Below the pieces are notes generated by a model. That model saw nothing but the letters and a program-made list of their open reading frames with translations. It was not told where the DNA came from and searched no databases. A DNA stretch of 7,045 nucleotides, from positions 1 through 7,045 of the forward strand of contig JAEXPL010000408.1 in the NCBI GenBank assembly GCA_023446865.1, read 5' to 3'. Below, piece by piece: positions 5,908 through 7,045 of this stretch. Position 1 is the stretch's first letter; each line of letters starts with the position of its first letter. The stretch is from Verrucomicrobiota bacterium. Lineage in GTDB: Bacteria > Verrucomicrobiota > Verrucomicrobiia > Opitutales > Opitutaceae. A program made the translations under genes and the position numbers.

Positions 5908-6915
5908 ATGGCGCGCACCCGAAAACCCGGCACGGCTGAGTTCTACGCCGGCAAACGCGTGCTCATTACCGGCGGGCTGGGCTTCATCGGCTCCAACCTC
6001 GCCCGCGAGCTCGTGCGACGCGGAGCCGACGTGCTGATCGTCGACAGCCTCATCCCGCAGTACGGCGGCAACCTGCGCAACATCCACGGTCTCGAGAAGC
6101 TGGTGCAGGTGAACCTCGCCGACCTGCGCGACCGCCATGTGCTGCCGGTGCTGCTCAAGGGGCGCGACATCCTCTTCAACCTCGCCGGCCAGACCAGCCA
6201 TCTCGACTCCATCCAGGAACCGGAGACGGATCTCGAGATCAACTGCCGCGCCCAGCTTTCGCTCCTCGAGGCATGCCGCCAGCACAACCCCGGGCTGGGC
6301 GTCGTCTTCGCCAGCACCCGCCAGATTTACGGCAAGCCCGACTACCTGCCTGTCGACGAGAAGCACCCGATCCGTCCGGTCGACGTGAACGGCATCAACA
6401 AGTGCGCGGGCGAGTGGTACCACACGCTCTACCATCAGGTGCACGGCCTGCGCACCTGCGTGCTGCGGCTGACGAACACGATCGGCCCGCGGATGCGCGT
6501 GAAGGACGCGCGCCAGACCTTCCTTGGCGTGTGGGTGCGCCAGCTCCTCGAAGGGAAACCGATCGAGATCTGGGGCGGCGACCAGTTGCGCGACTTCACC
6601 TACGTGGACGACTGCGTGGAGGCGTTGCTGCTGGCCGCGAGCCATCCGGCGGCCGCGGGCCGGGTTTTCAATCTCGGCGGACAGGAGCGCGTCTCACTCG
6701 CGGAGCTGGCGCGGCTGATGGTCGAGGCCAACGGCGGCGGCGAATTCGCGGTGCGCGCTTTCCCGGCGGAACGGAAGAAGATCGACATCGGCGACTACTA
6801 CGCGGACTGGGCGCTGATCCGCGACACGCTCGGCTGGGCACCGCGTACGGCCTTGCCGGTCGCGTTGCGGCGCACGCTGGCATTCTACCGCAAGGAGCTG
6901 AAGCACTACCTGTGA
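5908..6915 (+). CDS. NAD-dependent epimerase/dehydratase family protein (extended SDR) with Asn at the catalytic Tyr site
   Basis: A 335-residue extended short-chain dehydrogenase of the nucleotide-sugar epimerase/dehydratase type. The NAD-binding site is clear: TGGLGFIGSN (21-30, GxxGxxG), acidic VDS (45-47) after strand 2, and NLAGQTSH (91-98). The Ser/Thr of the active site lie in FASTRQIYG (134-142). The usual YxxxK is NGINK (161-165): Lys165 is kept but Tyr is replaced by Asn161. RLTNTIGPR (187-195) and RDFTYVDD (228-235) are standard substrate-domain motifs. GDYYADWALIRDTLGWAP (295-312) is the normal C-terminal signature. A UDP- or dTDP-sugar substrate is likely, but the exact reaction is not readable. 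ATG at 5908 fits the family N-terminus; the frame is open upstream only because it overlaps the flippase-like gene. There is no Shine-Dalgarno. It begins 61 bases after the preceding stop, so co-transcription is plausible. Confidence 0.92.
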   Translation: MARTRKPGTAEFYAGKRVLITGGLGFIGSNLARELVRRGADVLIVDSLIPQYGGNLRNIHGLEKLVQVNLADLRDRHVLPVLLKGRDILFNLAGQTSHLDSIQEPETDLEINCRAQLSLLEACRQHNPGLGVVFASTRQIYGKPDYLPVDEKHPIRPVDVNGINKCAGEWYHTLYHQVHGLRTCVLRLTNTIGPRMRVKDARQTFLGVWVRQLLEGKPIEIWGGDQLRDFTYVDDCVEALLLAASHPAAAGRVFNLGGQERVSLAELARLMVEANGGGEFAVRAFPAERKKIDIGDYYADWALIRDTLGWAPRTALPVALRRTLAFYRKELKHYL

Positions 6916-7045
6916 GCGCATCCTGGCAGGTCTTCAGTGGTAGGTCCGTTCTTCGGCCGGACGCGTTGGGCTTGGGCCGGAGGGCTCGGGCGGGGAGCGG
7001 CGGCGGAGTCGTGGGAGACCCGGGGGCGACCCGGCCAAAGGGGTG
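6916..7045. other. Non-coding tail of the window
   Basis: No convincing gene in these 130 bases. GTCCG (6944-6948) with CGGAC (6957-6961) and CCGGG (7020-7024) with CCCGG (7030-7034) are short inverted repeats without T-runs. A minus-strand frame is open from the window edge to a TGA at 6934-6936, but it is short and Pro/Arg-rich. Confidence 0.4.

Noticed and set aside
6934..7045. Possible C-terminal end of a minus-strand gene entering from the right edge
   Set aside because: The 37-codon open frame is Pro/Arg-rich and has no recognisable motif; such frames arise by chance in GC-rich DNA.
1..7045. CRISPR array, tRNA, rRNA, insertion sequence or attachment site
   Set aside because: No regularly spaced repeats, no tRNA cloverleaf sequence, no transposase and no terminal inverted repeats with target duplications were seen on reading either strand.

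Overview
This 7 kb window is GC-rich bacterial chromosome carrying six protein genes. No RNA gene, CRISPR array or insertion sequence was seen. The best guess at origin is an Opitutaceae-like member of the Verrucomicrobiota. That rests on the high GC content, on the motif VILSPFEVTA just after the signal peptide of the first gene (a phrase I associate with exported proteins and TonB receptors of that group), on an ORF6N-domain gene of a type I recall as common there, and on several starts that lack a clear Shine-Dalgarno sequence. This is recognition from memory, not a search result.

Layout. At 53-793 (+) is a small secreted protein of unknown function. It faces an ORF6N-domain protein at 899-1495 (-) across a 105-base convergent spacer that holds two hairpins. 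Next on the minus strand, in order of transcription, are a class I SAM-dependent methyltransferase (3833-4567) and a large polytopic membrane protein resembling a GT-C glycosyltransferase (1595-3769). The ORF6N gene lies directly downstream of these two. On the plus strand, diverging from the methyltransferase, are a flippase-like membrane protein of the lysylphosphatidylglycerol-synthase transmembrane family (about 4719-5846) and an NAD-dependent sugar epimerase/dehydratase-like protein (5908-6915). The last 130 bases show no convincing gene.

How they may work together. The four central genes form a divergent cluster of the kind seen in cell-envelope glycan or glycolipid assembly. The epimerase-like enzyme would act on a nucleotide sugar. 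The GT-C-like protein would transfer a sugar from a lipid carrier on the outer face of the membrane. The flippase-like protein may move or modify a lipid-linked intermediate. The methyltransferase would modify a lipid or sugar intermediate. The product cannot be read from the sequence.

The points most worth a second look are: an 8-bp perfect inverted repeat enclosing the methyltransferase start codon; a 15-codon tandem duplication in the ORF6N gene whose copies each form a palindrome; an epimerase-like protein with Asn where the catalytic Tyr of the YxxxK motif should be; and a switch in strand composition at the flippase/epimerase junction. Nothing here proves a wholly new system.
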